Shown piece by piece: positions 1-7,219 of a DNA stretch of 64,000 nt. A program made the translations under genes and the position numbers. The DNA comes from CAVTWD01 sp963738325 (GTDB taxonomy: Bacteria; Actinomycetota; Acidimicrobiia; Acidimicrobiales; Ilumatobacteraceae). The notes under the pieces were generated by a model. That model was not told the origin of the DNA. It did no database searches and saw only the letters and a list, made by a program, of their open reading frames with translations. The stretch is from positions 124,001 to 188,000 of the forward strand of contig CAVTWD010000013.1 in NCBI GenBank assembly GCA_963738325.1, in the 5' to 3' direction. Numbering within the stretch: the stretch's first letter is position 1; every line of letters starts with the position of its first letter.

Positions 1-337
1 CAGGGGCGGCGTTGGCGACGAAGTCGAGTGTGCGGGCCAGCGGGCCCATGCGGGCCAGCAAGGGGAGGTGGAGCTGCAGCCCGAGGTATTCGCGGAACGA
101 GTCCTCGGTGTTCATGGCCATGGCGAACAGGTCGTCTTGGACCTCGCGGGGCGCGAAGCGGAGAGCGGCGCACTCGTAGGCGCCGCCGAGCGCGCCTTTC
201 GAGTCGACCTCGCACACCAGCGTGCGCCGGCCTTGGCGGGCGGAGAACAGCGCCAGCGACGCGGCGACCGTGGTCTTGCCGACGCCGCCCTTCCCGGTGA
301 CGAACAGGAGCCGGCGCTCGAGCAGGGGAGGGCTCAC
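1..337 (-). CDS. ArsA/GET3-type ATPase, N-terminal part (runs off window)
   Basis: N-terminal 112 residues of a P-loop ATPase of the ArsA/GET3 (anion-transporting ATPase) family. Residues 11-22 carry the deviant Walker A motif GKGGVGKT, followed by a helix and a strand ending LVCEVDSKG, as expected for this SIMIBI-class fold. The GTG at 337 is the only start after an in-frame stop at 356-358. The rest lies left of base 1. Actinobacteria often encode paired ArsA-like ATPases near WhiB or septum genes, so a true arsenite pump role is unlikely without ArsB; that is family knowledge, not seen here. A structured repeat (361-462) ends only 24 nt upstream of the start, so expression may be controlled by that leader. 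Confidence 0.85.
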   Translation of the reverse strand, partial: MSPPLLERRLLFVTGKGGVGKTTVAASLALFSARQGRRTLVCEVDSKGALGGAYECAALRFAPREVQDDLFAMAMNTEDSFREYLGLQLHLPLLARMGPLARTLDFVANAAP

Positions 338-360
338 GGGGTGACGGCCGAAGCCTCAGC

Positions 361-462
361 GAAAGGGGGAAGGAGACCTTCCCCCCTTCGAGTCCCCCCG
401 TCCGGGGAGCTCCGGTCGACCGGTAGAGCCGGATCGACCTCCGCACGAAAACCTGTCACAAC
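361..462 (-). repeat. Structured intergenic repeat, copy A (two hairpins)
   Basis: Read on the minus strand, this begins GTTGTGACAGGT, continues CGTGCGGAGGTCGATCCGG, forms a first hairpin (GGTCGA...TCGACC, arms about 414-424 and 429-439) and ends in a perfect 9-bp hairpin (GGGGGAAGG, 3-nt loop, CCTTCCCCC; 365-385). A second copy with the same order of parts lies at 50352-50464 on the plus strand. Both sit just upstream of a gene on the same strand. It could be a small RNA, an attenuating leader or a mobile repeat. As a plain terminator for the DUF3107 gene it would explain only the last hairpin. Confidence 0.6.
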
Positions 463-483
463 ATCCCAAGTTGGGTCCCATCA

Positions 484-717
484 CTAGCTGCCGAAGCCGA
501 TGCGGCGATCGCCGTCCGGGGTGCCGATCTCGATGTAGGCCACCTTCTTGGCCGGGACGGCCACGTCACGCCCCCGCCGGTCGGTGAGCCACAGCACGTT
601 GTCCTCATTGGCCAGGGCCGTGTCGATCCTCGCCTTGAGCGCATCGCGATCGGTGTCGTCGGCGAGCTCGAGAGAGATCTCACGCGGTGCCTGGGTGACA
701 CCGATGCGAACGTCCAC
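484..717 (-). CDS. DUF3107 family protein
   Basis: A 77-residue protein matching the short actinobacterial DUF3107 family: an N-terminal strand (DVRIGVTQAPREISLEL), a central helix (DRDALKARIDTAL) and a C-terminal segment with VPAKKVAYIEIG. Function is unknown; the family is normally a single cytoplasmic domain of this size. The ATG at 717 is used. The gene lies between the Mrp carrier (770) and the repeat/ATPase pair, all on the minus strand, so it could be co-transcribed with mrp. Nothing suggests truncation. Confidence 0.85.
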   Translation of the reverse strand: MDVRIGVTQAPREISLELADDTDRDALKARIDTALANEDNVLWLTDRRGRDVAVPAKKVAYIEIGTPDGDRRIGFGS

Positions 718-769
718 GGTCGCTACTCCTCATCCTGGCGGGCGGCCGCCACCCTAGCGGCGCGCCGCC

Positions 770-1915
770 TCAGACGATCCTGAGCGCAGGGTTGTACACG
801 CGGCGAGGGGCGAGCTCGACCGCGATGCGCTCGGCCATCTCGCGGAACTGCGCCGCCGCCTCGCTCTCGGGGGCGACGGCCACGATCGGCCTGCCGTCGT
901 CACCGCCCTCCCGCAGGGTCGGGAGCAACGGGATCTGGCCGAGCAGGGGCACGCCGAGCTCGTCGGCCAGCGCCTGGCCACCACCCGAGCCGAAGATCTC
1001 GTACCGGCGGCCGTCGTCGCCCGTGAACCACGACATGTTCTCGATCACCGCTCTGACGGGCAGCTTCACCCGCTCGGCCATCGCCGCCGAGAGCCGAGCG
1101 ACCTTCTGGGCGGCCGGCTGCGGCGTGGTGACGACGTAGACCTCGCCGCGAGGCAGGAACTGCGAGAGCGAGAGGGCGATGTCGCCGGTGCCCGGAGGCA
1201 TGTCGATGAGGAGGAAGTCGGGGTCGTCCCAGTAGACGTCGGTGAGGAACTGCTCGAGGGCCTTGTGCAGCATCGGGCCCCGCCAGATCACGGCTTGACC
1301 CTCCGGCACGAAGTAGCCGATGGAGATGCAACGCACGCCCCACTGCTCGGGAGGCAGGAGCATGCCGTCGAGCACGACAGGGTCGCGGTCGGTGCCGAGC
1401 ATGCGCGGGATCGAGAACCCGTACACGTCGGCGTCGATCACGCCGACGGTGTGGCCGCGCTGCACGAGCGCGACGGCGAGGTTCGTCGTAACGGAGCTCT
1501 TGCCCACGCCACCCTTGCCCGAGGAGATGAGCAACGGACGGGTCTTCGCGCCCGGGTCCGCGAACGGGATGGCGCGTCCCTCCGCGTGCCCGTGGGCGTC
1601 GTGGGCTCCGGCCGTTGCGCTCGGCGTGCCGTGGAGGCGGATGCGGAGGGCCTCGAGCTCGTCGGCGCTCATCACGGTGAAATCGAGGCCCACGTCGGTG
1701 ACACCGGCCAGCGGGCGTACGGCGTCGCTCACGCGACGGGTGATCTCGCTGCGCAACGGGCAGCCGGCCACCGTGAGGGCCACGGTCACCTGCACCTCGC
1801 CACCAGGCCGGATCTCGACCTCGCGGACCATCCCGAGATCGACGATCGAGCGGTGGAGCTCGGGATCCTGCACGGGGCGCAGGGCCTCGATCACCTGTTC
1901 GCTCGACAGCGGCAT
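770..1915 (-). CDS. Mrp/ApbC-type Fe-S cluster carrier ATPase with N-terminal DUF59 (MIP18) domain
   Basis: A 381-residue P-loop protein of the Mrp/NBP35/ApbC family, which carries and transfers Fe-S clusters to apoproteins in the cytoplasm. Residues about 1-90 form a DUF59/MIP18 domain (LRPVQDPELHRSIVDLGMV). From about residue 130 the ATPase starts with SSGKGGVGKSS, followed by DADVYGFSIPRMLG and LIDMPPGTGD, all typical of Mrp. I chose the ATG at 1915 because it starts the DUF59 domain exactly; the open frame beyond it is antisense to the neighbouring regulator. It diverges from the SufR-like gene across a 30-bp dyad, and with the cysteine desulfurase this suggests a coordinated Fe-S assembly group. 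Confidence 0.92.
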   Translation of the reverse strand: MPLSSEQVIEALRPVQDPELHRSIVDLGMVREVEIRPGGEVQVTVALTVAGCPLRSEITRRVSDAVRPLAGVTDVGLDFTVMSADELEALRIRLHGTPSATAGAHDAHGHAEGRAIPFADPGAKTRPLLISSGKGGVGKSSVTTNLAVALVQRGHTVGVIDADVYGFSIPRMLGTDRDPVVLDGMLLPPEQWGVRCISIGYFVPEGQAVIWRGPMLHKALEQFLTDVYWDDPDFLLIDMPPGTGDIALSLSQFLPRGEVYVVTTPQPAAQKVARLSAAMAERVKLPVRAVIENMSWFTGDDGRRYEIFGSGGGQALADELGVPLLGQIPLLPTLREGGDDGRPIVAVAPESEAAAQFREMAERIAVELAPRRVYNPALRIV

Positions 1916-1970
1916 GGGCGGACCTCCATCTCCCAAGACGGCGGGCGGACGCGACGCGCCACGCACCTTC

Positions 1971-2000
1971 GTATTTGCACTACGCGCGTAGGTAGAATAC
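1971..2000. promoter_or_regulatory. 30-bp dyad operator between mrp and the SufR-like regulator
   Basis: The divergent promoter region holds a near-symmetric dyad: GTATT, 4 nt, the perfect 12-bp palindrome CTACGCGCGTAG (1980-1991), 4 nt, AATAC. The sequence TAGAAT at 1993-1998 fits a -10 box for the plus-strand regulator and would place the transcript start on its GTG at 2006, giving a leaderless mRNA. A dyad overlapping the -10 box is what autorepression by the adjacent DNA-binding protein would need. That the SufR-like protein binds here is inference. Confidence 0.65.
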
Positions 2001-2005
2001 CGGTC

Positions 2006-2749
2006 GTGGCGCGCGATGCCCCCGGGTCGGGGGCGCTCAGTCCCGGTGCGTTCTCGGCCGCCGTGTCGGCCATCACGAACGCCTTCGGCGACCCGACGCG
2101 CCGCCAGATCTACCTCTTCGCCCACGAGCACGAACGAGGCGTCACGGCAACGCAAGTCGCCGAGCACTTCGGCCTCCATGCCAACGTCGCCCGTCACCAC
2201 TTGGACAAGTTGGCCGCCGGCGGCTACCTCGACGTCGCCGTCGAACGCTCCGACGGCGGCGGCGCGGGCCGGCCGTCCAAGCGCTACCGCGCCCATGGCG
2301 ACGAGGTCAATCTCGAGCTGCCGGTGAAGACCGACGATCTCGTCCTCACGCTGCTCGGCCGCGCCCTCGCCCTGGTGCCGCCGGCGGAGGCCGAGCGCAT
2401 GGCCGAGGACGTCGGCGAGGAGTACGGAAGGGCGATGGCGTCGGGCATGGCCGGGGCCCACGGGGCCGTGGCGCAGCGGTCGTTGAGGACGGCGCTGCAC
2501 GCCGTCGCCGACGCCCTCACCGCTCATGGGTTCGCGGCGCACACCGAGCGGCGCGGCGACCAGCTGCGGATCGTCAACAACCACTGCCCCTTCGGCGTCA
2601 CCGCCATCGAGCATCCGGTGATCTGCGCGGTCGACCGAGGCATGGTCAAAGGCTTGCTGGCCGGGCTCTACGGCGACATCGAGCCAGCGATCGCCGCGTC
2701 CCTTCCCCGCGGCGACCGGGTGTGCGTGACGGAGTTCGAGCCGGCCTGA
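2006..2749 (+). CDS. SufR-like helix-turn-helix regulator (COG2345 type)
   Basis: A 247-residue regulator. Residues about 15-90 form an ArsR-like winged helix (FGDPTRRQIYLF, then VARHHLDKLAAGGYL) and the C-terminal half resembles SufR, the Fe-S-sensing repressor of suf operons. Cysteines in NNHCPFG (near residue 193) and HPVICAVDRG (near 211) are candidate Fe-S ligands, with HTERRGDQLRIV just before. The GTG at 2006 lies 6 nt after the dyad operator, consistent with leaderless translation. The cysteine desulfurase begins 5 nt after its stop, so the two are surely co-transcribed. Predicted role: sense Fe-S status and repress both divergent units. Confidence 0.82.
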   Translation: MARDAPGSGALSPGAFSAAVSAITNAFGDPTRRQIYLFAHEHERGVTATQVAEHFGLHANVARHHLDKLAAGGYLDVAVERSDGGGAGRPSKRYRAHGDEVNLELPVKTDDLVLTLLGRALALVPPAEAERMAEDVGEEYGRAMASGMAGAHGAVAQRSLRTALHAVADALTAHGFAAHTERRGDQLRIVNNHCPFGVTAIEHPVICAVDRGMVKGLLAGLYGDIEPAIAASLPRGDRVCVTEFEPA

Positions 2750-2754
2750 GGGCG

Positions 2755-3903
2755 ATGGCCCGGCACTACCTGGATCACGCGTCGACCTCGCCCGTGCGTC
2801 CCGCGGCGGTCGAGGCCATGACGGCGTGGCTGAGCGATCCGCTGGCGGCCGATCCCGCTCGGGTCCACACGGAAGGCCACGCGACGAGAGCGACCATCGA
2901 GGACGCCCGCGATCGGGTGGCGGCGCTACTGGGCGCCCGCCCCCGCGAGGTCATCTTCACGAGCGGGGCCTCCGAGTCGATCGCCGCCGCCGTGTACGGC
3001 GCGACCGAGCGAGCCGACCACATCGTGGTGCCCGCTGTGGAGCACTCTGCCGTCCGGCTGTGCTCGGCCCGCCATCGGGTCAGCGTGGTCGGCTGCGATG
3101 CCGCCGGGCGGGTCGACGCGGCGGCCGTGCTCGACGCCATCGAGGCCGACACGGCCCTCGTTCACCTCCAGTGGGGCAACCACGAGGTCGGCACGGTCCA
3201 GCCCGTGGCCGAGGTCGTGGCCGGATGCCGCGACCGAGGTGTTCTCGTGCACGTCGATGCGGCGCAGGCGGCGGGTCACGTACCCGTCGACTTCGACGCC
3301 CTGGGTGCGGACCTCATGAGCGTGAGCGCCCACAAGATGGGCGGCCCGCCCGGCGTGGGAGCGCTGCTGGTGCGGCGGGGGCTCCGCCTGCGCCCACTGA
3401 TCGTCGGCGGTGACCAGGAGCGGGCCCGTCGAGCCGGCTTCGAGAACGTGCCGGCGATCGTGGGATGGGGGGCCGCCGCCACCGGCCTCGCCGGAGGGCA
3501 GGTCGAGCTCGAGGCCGCCGCCAACGGCCGCCTCACCGAGCGGATCGTCGTGGCCGCGGCTGCGCTCGACGGCGTCGTCCGCTACGGCGCGGACACCGAC
3601 CGCCTGCCCCATCTCGTGTGCCTGGGCATCGATGGCGTCGAGCCCCAGGCCGTCCTCCTCGGCCTCGACCAGCGCGGCATCGCCGCCCATTCGGGCAGCG
3701 CCTGTGCGTCGGAGGATCTCGCCCCTTCGCCCGTGCTGGAGGCGATGGGAGTCGACGCCCACCATTCACTGCGGCTCAGCACGGGTTGGAACACCACGGA
3801 CGGTGACATCGACGCCCTCCTCGCCGGCCTCCCCGAAGTGATCGAGGGCCTCCGGGCGCTGGCCGCCAGCTCGGCGGCAGAGGCCCGTCAGTCGCCCCAG
3901 TAG
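2755..3903 (+). CDS. Cysteine desulfurase (NifS/IscS class V aminotransferase fold)
   Basis: A 382-residue PLP enzyme that takes sulfur from L-cysteine for Fe-S and other thio-cofactor synthesis. Visible family features: substrate-side motif YLDHASTSPV at the start, cofactor-binding EVIFTSGASES, HVDAAQAAGHVPVD, the PLP lysine in SAHKMGGPPGVG, and the catalytic cysteine in the loop SGSACASEDLAPSP. The short gap before a serine-rich stretch fits the IscS/NifS type better than SufS. It sits 5 nt after the SufR-like gene and faces the Mrp carrier, so sulfur supply, regulator and cluster carrier are grouped. Its end overlaps the convergent molybdopterin oxidoreductase by 16 bp. Confidence 0.93.
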   Translation: MARHYLDHASTSPVRPAAVEAMTAWLSDPLAADPARVHTEGHATRATIEDARDRVAALLGARPREVIFTSGASESIAAAVYGATERADHIVVPAVEHSAVRLCSARHRVSVVGCDAAGRVDAAAVLDAIEADTALVHLQWGNHEVGTVQPVAEVVAGCRDRGVLVHVDAAQAAGHVPVDFDALGADLMSVSAHKMGGPPGVGALLVRRGLRLRPLIVGGDQERARRAGFENVPAIVGWGAAATGLAGGQVELEAAANGRLTERIVVAAAALDGVVRYGADTDRLPHLVCLGIDGVEPQAVLLGLDQRGIAAHSGSACASEDLAPSPVLEAMGVDAHHSLRLSTGWNTTDGDIDALLAGLPEVIEGLRALAASSAAEARQSPQ

Positions 3904-4499
3904 CGCTGCTCGCGGAACGGGTCGCCGTAGTTGTGGTAGCCGTTGTGCTCCCAGAACCCAGGCATGTCCGAGGTGGTGAGCTCGAGGCCGCGCAGCCATT
4001 TCGGCGACTTCCAGAAGTAGAGCTGAGGGATGAGGAGGCGCACCGGGCCGCCGTGGATCGGCTCGATGTCCGCCCCCTCGTACGCGTAGACCACGAGTGA
4101 CGTGTCGAGAGTGGCGTCGGCGAGGGGCAGGTTGGCGGTGTACCCGTACTCGGCGTGGGCGACGACGAACGCCGCTTCGGGACGGACGCCGGCTCGTGCG
4201 AACAGGTCGCTCACTCGCACTCCGGTCCAGCGGGTGTCGAACCTGGACCATTTCGTCACGCAGTGGATGTCGGTCGTCACGGTGGACGACGGGAGCGAGC
4301 GGAGCTCGTCGAGGTCGAGCCGGAACGGCTGGTCGACCGCGCCGAACACCCGCAGGTCCCACTGGCCCGGCCCGTACGAGGGGACGTCGCCCACGTGCAG
4401 CACGGGGAAACGGTCGGTGAGGTACTGCCCCGGCGGGAGGCGGGCCGGGTCGTAGCCGCGCGCCGCGACCTGCTTGCGGTTGCGCTCGAAGAAGCCCAT
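3888..4499 (-). CDS. Molybdopterin-dependent oxidoreductase, sulfite oxidase/MsrP-like
   Basis: A 203-residue protein of the oxidoreductase molybdopterin-binding family. The catalytic domain fills the chain: VFGAVDQPFRLDLDELRSLP, then TDIHCVTKWSRFDTRWTGV, in which the cysteine should ligate molybdenum, and GPVRLLIPQLYFWKSPKWLRGLEL near the C-terminus. No Tat signal or membrane segment is visible, so unlike E. coli MsrP this form is probably cytoplasmic. The ATG at 4499 opens MGFFERNRKQ, common at the start of actinobacterial homologues. Substrate is unknown; sulfite oxidase or methionine sulfoxide reductase chemistry is possible. Convergent with the cysteine desulfurase. Confidence 0.88.
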   Translation of the reverse strand: MGFFERNRKQVAARGYDPARLPPGQYLTDRFPVLHVGDVPSYGPGQWDLRVFGAVDQPFRLDLDELRSLPSSTVTTDIHCVTKWSRFDTRWTGVRVSDLFARAGVRPEAAFVVAHAEYGYTANLPLADATLDTSLVVYAYEGADIEPIHGGPVRLLIPQLYFWKSPKWLRGLELTTSDMPGFWEHNGYHNYGDPFREQRYWGD

Positions 4500-4589
4500 G
4501 CCGTGCAGTCTGCCGTGACCTCTCCTTCGTTTCGCCGCCCAGCCCTGCGGGTGAGCCTCGCTACGCTCGCTCTCCGAGGAGGAGCGTCC

Positions 4590-5543
4590 ATGAGCTGGTC
4601 CACCGCGCCGACGCCGGCGCCGGCCCCCGTACTCAGTCCTCCCTGGAAGTCCCCTCGCGGCCCCGCCAACGCCCTCCGGGTGTTGCTCGCGCTCGTGGCC
4701 GTCGCCTTGGTGCTGTCGCTGGCCGCGGACATCGGCCGGCGCATCGTCGGGAGTCGCTACGAGGACGGCCTCGTCTCGACCTCGACCCTCGACCAGGCCG
4801 ACGGCTTCGTTGCCCTCGCCACGTTCGCGACGGGTGGGCTCACCATCGCCATCCTCGTCCTCACCATCGTGTGGGAATGGCGCCTCGCCCATAACCACGA
4901 GCTCCTGGGGCGGCCCGGCACGACGTTCGGGCCGGGCTGGGCCATCGGGGCCTGGTTCATCCCCCTCGCCTATCTGGTGCTGCCGTTCCTGCAGTTCCGG
5001 GAGCTCTGGAAGGGATCGGCGCGGGGCCTGATGTCCAACGACCCGCGCTGGAAGGAGCAAGACGTAGCCCCGCTGCTCTGGGTGTGGTGGCTGTCGTTCG
5101 CCGCATCGCACGTGCTCGGGTGGTCGGTGAACTTCAGCGCCTTTGACGTCGTCGACCCCTACCTGCACAACGGCTGGTTCGCCGGCCGCCTCGTCGCCAC
5201 CGGACTGCGCCTGGTGTCCGCCATCGCCTACGCCGTGGTGATCAAGCGGTTGACCGGCCGCCAGGGAGCGGCGATCGCCTCCAGCCACGCCCAGGTCATG
5301 GCGGCCTGGGCGGCGGTGCGGGCGGGGCCACACCCGACCGCGGTGGCCGCCTGGCCCTCGGCCGCGACGGCGTGGGCCCCGAGCGGCGGGTGGGGCCACC
5401 CGCCCCTCGGCCCGCCGGCCGACCTGAGCCCGGGGTGGAAGGACGATCCGACCGGGCGCGGCAACTGGCGGTATTGGGACGGCGTGCGGTGGACCGAGAA
5501 CACCGCCACCGGCGGCCGGGTCTTCTCGAGCCCGCCGGGCTGA
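4590..5543 (+). CDS. DUF4328 membrane protein with C-terminal DUF2510 domain
   Basis: A 317-residue predicted inner-membrane protein. A proline-rich N-terminus is followed by about six hydrophobic segments (first ALRVLLALVAVALVLSL, others near LAIGAWFIPLAYLVLPFLQF-type and LLWVWWLSFAASHVLGW regions), matching DUF4328. After an Ala/Pro linker, residues about 285-310 form a DUF2510 motif (PGWKDDP then WRYWDGVRWTE). Such domain pairs are typical of actinobacteria; function is unknown. A strong ribosome site (GAGGAGG, 4576-4582) sets the ATG at 4590. A hairpin at 5675-5712 likely ends the transcript. Confidence 0.82.
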   Translation: MSWSTAPTPAPAPVLSPPWKSPRGPANALRVLLALVAVALVLSLAADIGRRIVGSRYEDGLVSTSTLDQADGFVALATFATGGLTIAILVLTIVWEWRLAHNHELLGRPGTTFGPGWAIGAWFIPLAYLVLPFLQFRELWKGSARGLMSNDPRWKEQDVAPLLWVWWLSFAASHVLGWSVNFSAFDVVDPYLHNGWFAGRLVATGLRLVSAIAYAVVIKRLTGRQGAAIASSHAQVMAAWAAVRAGPHPTAVAAWPSAATAWAPSGGWGHPPLGPPADLSPGWKDDPTGRGNWRYWDGVRWTENTATGGRVFSSPPG

Positions 5544-5674
5544 GACCGCTCCGGCCACGGATCGCGAAGCCGTGCCCGCAGCCGAAATCCTCGGTCGTAC
5601 GTGTCACTCCGCGCGCATCTGCGCGAATCGACCCGCATGAACGAGGACAAGGGCGCGCCCAATCGGTGCCAGAG

Positions 5675-5712
5675 CGTGCGGCGCCGAATCGGTACCGAAT
5701 CGGTGCCGCACG
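5675..5712. terminator. Hairpin between convergent genes, with tandem CCGAATCGGT repeats
   Basis: Arms 5675-5686 and 5701-5712 (CGTGCGGC / GCCGCACG at the base) pair over about 12 bp. The loop region contains the palindrome CGGTACCG made by two adjacent CCGAATCGGT copies; a third partial copy (AATCGGTGCC) lies at about 5661-5670. Position between two convergent genes fits a bidirectional terminator. No long U-tract follows. Confidence 0.55.
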
Positions 5713-5722
5713 GTTCTCGGGA

Positions 5723-6097
5723 TCAGGTTGGGCGGGTGAGGGGCGCCCGTCGACCGCGGCGCGGGGACCGCTCCACGATGTCGTCGGGCAGCTCGACGCG
5801 CATCCGCAGCAACGCCGCGCCCAAGGTCTTGCCCAGGTTGTCGCTGCGCAGCGAGCGGGGGCCGCCGCCGCCCAGTGCCCCGTGCAGCACGAACTTCACC
5901 GCCAGCACATTGGCCGCCTCGAACCGCTCGACCTCGCCCGTGACCAGCTCACGGAAATGAGCCTTCACCCGCGCGGGGGTCACGACCTCGAGCAGTGCGT
6001 CGTAGGTGGCGCGGTCGTCCGCGAACAGCGTGAGGTCGCTCAAGTCACCCTTGTCACCGGAGCGCACACCACACACGTCCCGCAGGGCCACCTGCAT
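5723..6097 (-). CDS. Stand-alone AtuA-like ferredoxin-fold domain protein
   Basis: A 124-residue protein matching the small C-terminal domain found on some AtuA (acyclic terpene utilisation) proteins. Diagnostic parts are the early RSGDKGDLSDL motif, ARVKAHFRELVTGEVERFE and FVLHGALGGGGPRSLRSDNLGKTLG. In many bacteria this is a separate short ORF next to the large AtuA subunit; here the large subunit is at 7220-8553 on the same strand, separated by two unrelated genes. The ATG at 6097 opens at the domain start. Function is not established biochemically; a role in branched acyl-CoA or terpenoid breakdown is inferred from the family name and neighbours. Confidence 0.8.
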   Translation of the reverse strand: MQVALRDVCGVRSGDKGDLSDLTLFADDRATYDALLEVVTPARVKAHFRELVTGEVERFEAANVLAVKFVLHGALGGGGPRSLRSDNLGKTLGAALLRMRVELPDDIVERSPRRGRRAPLTRPT

Positions 6098-6121
6098 TGT
6101 CGCGACCGTAGCCCTCCGATC

Positions 6122-6127
6122 TACAGT
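6122..6127 (+). promoter_or_regulatory. Likely -10 box for a leaderless histidine phosphatase mRNA
   Basis: TACAGT at 6122-6127 fits the TANNNT actinobacterial -10 pattern and lies 5 nt before the GTG at 6133, so transcription would begin at or next to the start codon. No Shine-Dalgarno sequence is visible, which supports leaderless translation. Confidence 0.5.
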
Positions 6128-6132
6128 GCCTC

Positions 6133-6588
6133 GTGGCCTTGTACGTGGTCCGGCACGCCAAGGCAGGGAGCCGGACCCACTCCGAGGGGCCCGACGACGA
6201 GCGCCCCCTTTCGAAGACCGGAAGAGCTCAGGCCACGCGCCTCGCCCGCCGGCTCGCCGACCACCCGATCACCCGCATCCTGTCGAGCCCGTACGTGCGC
6301 TGCACGCAAACGGTCGAACCGCTCGCGGAGCGCCTCCAGCTGAAGGTCGAGTCGGTCGACGAGCTCGCCGAGGGCGCACCGGGCGCTCCGGCGATGGAGC
6401 TCCTCGCCAAGCTCCCGGACGAGAGCGTGCTCTGCACGCACGGCGACATCCTCGAGGCCACCCTCGCCCTGCTGGTCGAGGCCGGCATGGTGATCGTGGG
6501 CCGGCCGGATTACCGCAAGGGCGCCACCTGGGTGATCGAGCGCCGCGACGGCCAATGGCTGCGCGCCAAAGCCTGGCCCCCAGCCTGA
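6133..6588 (+). CDS. Histidine phosphatase family protein (SixA-like)
   Basis: A 151-residue phosphatase of the histidine-acid/phosphoglycerate-mutase superfamily, SixA branch by length. The phosphohistidine-forming motif RHAKAG is at residues 7-12, the second basic motif is LSSPYVRCTQTVEPLAERL and the second catalytic histidine is in LCTHGDIL. SixA removes phosphate from histidine phosphotransfer proteins in some bacteria; small-molecule phosphatase activity is equally possible. The GTG at 6133 follows a -10-like box by 5 nt, suggesting a leaderless transcript. It diverges from the AtuA-like small protein, with only 35 bp between them. Confidence 0.85.
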   Translation: MALYVVRHAKAGSRTHSEGPDDERPLSKTGRAQATRLARRLADHPITRILSSPYVRCTQTVEPLAERLQLKVESVDELAEGAPGAPAMELLAKLPDESVLCTHGDILEATLALLVEAGMVIVGRPDYRKGATWVIERRDGQWLRAKAWPPA

Positions 6589-6657
6589 GGGCTGCTTCGC
6601 TCGTGCCGGGGAGGCCGCCCGAGCTCGAGGGCGTCCCCGCGGAGAGGGTCCAGCTAC

Positions 6658-7176
6658 TTACGGGCGGGCGCCCTTGCTCACCCAGAAGTCGTTGAGTGCG
6701 CCCTGGACCTTCAGGTACCAGATGATGTTGCCGATGATCGGCAGCAGGAACCACAGGCCCCAGATGGTGCTCACCGGGCTCTGGCGGCCGTCACGCTCGT
6801 ACATCTTCTGGATCTCGTTCGGGATGGTGAACATCAGCACCACCGACACCAGCAGGTAGATGACGACGGCCAGCACGCCACCCAGGCCGTCGCCGTTCCA
6901 CCGCTTGAGATCCTCGTTCGTGCGGTAGCTCCAGAAGAAGCCCCAGATCCCGATGGTCACGATCATGAGCAGGATCGTCAGGCCCTTGCTGTAGAAGACC
7001 CCGCCGATGTCGTCCGGGGCCTTCCCCCGAGGCGCCATGTAGTAGCCCGCCGGCGCGGGAGCCGGCGGCATGGCCGTGGGGGGTGGGGCCGGTGGTACCG
7101 GGGACCCGGTCGCGGTCGTCGGCGGCGGCGATGGAGTTGGAGTGGCCCCGGGCTGAGGCTGCGGAACGTCGGTCAT
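6658..7176 (-). CDS. DUF4234 membrane protein
   Basis: A 172-residue protein with a Pro/Thr/Ala-rich N-terminal tail (about residues 1-55) followed by a DUF4234 domain with three hydrophobic segments (LTILLMIVTIGIWGFFW, GVLAVVIYLLVSVVLMF, TIWGLWFLLPIIGNIIWY). The motif WSYRTNEDLKRWNGDGLGG between segments one and two is the family signature. Function unknown; the proline-rich tail is probably cytoplasmic. The ATG at 7176 is preferred over an upstream GTG. It interrupts the two AtuA genes but points the same way. Confidence 0.8.
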   Translation of the reverse strand: MTDVPQPQPGATPTPSPPPTTATGSPVPPAPPPTAMPPAPAPAGYYMAPRGKAPDDIGGVFYSKGLTILLMIVTIGIWGFFWSYRTNEDLKRWNGDGLGGVLAVVIYLLVSVVLMFTIPNEIQKMYERDGRQSPVSTIWGLWFLLPIIGNIIWYLKVQGALNDFWVSKGARP

Positions 7177-7219
7177 GGGCGCGGACGGTAGCAACCGGCG
7201 CCGGCTCGCGCCGCGGAAC

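Noticed and set aside
361..462. 6C RNA, because of C6 runs on the plus strand in copy A
   Set aside because: 6C RNA has its C runs in hairpin loops; here they are in the stem, and copy B has only one run.
770..2614. A 614-codon open frame extending the Mrp gene far upstream
   Set aside because: The first 233 codons are antisense to the SufR-like gene and have no family match; the DUF59 domain starts exactly at the ATG at 1915.
5228..5662. Minus-strand ORF opposite the DUF4328/DUF2510 gene
   Set aside because: Lies fully antisense to a recognised gene and has no domain.
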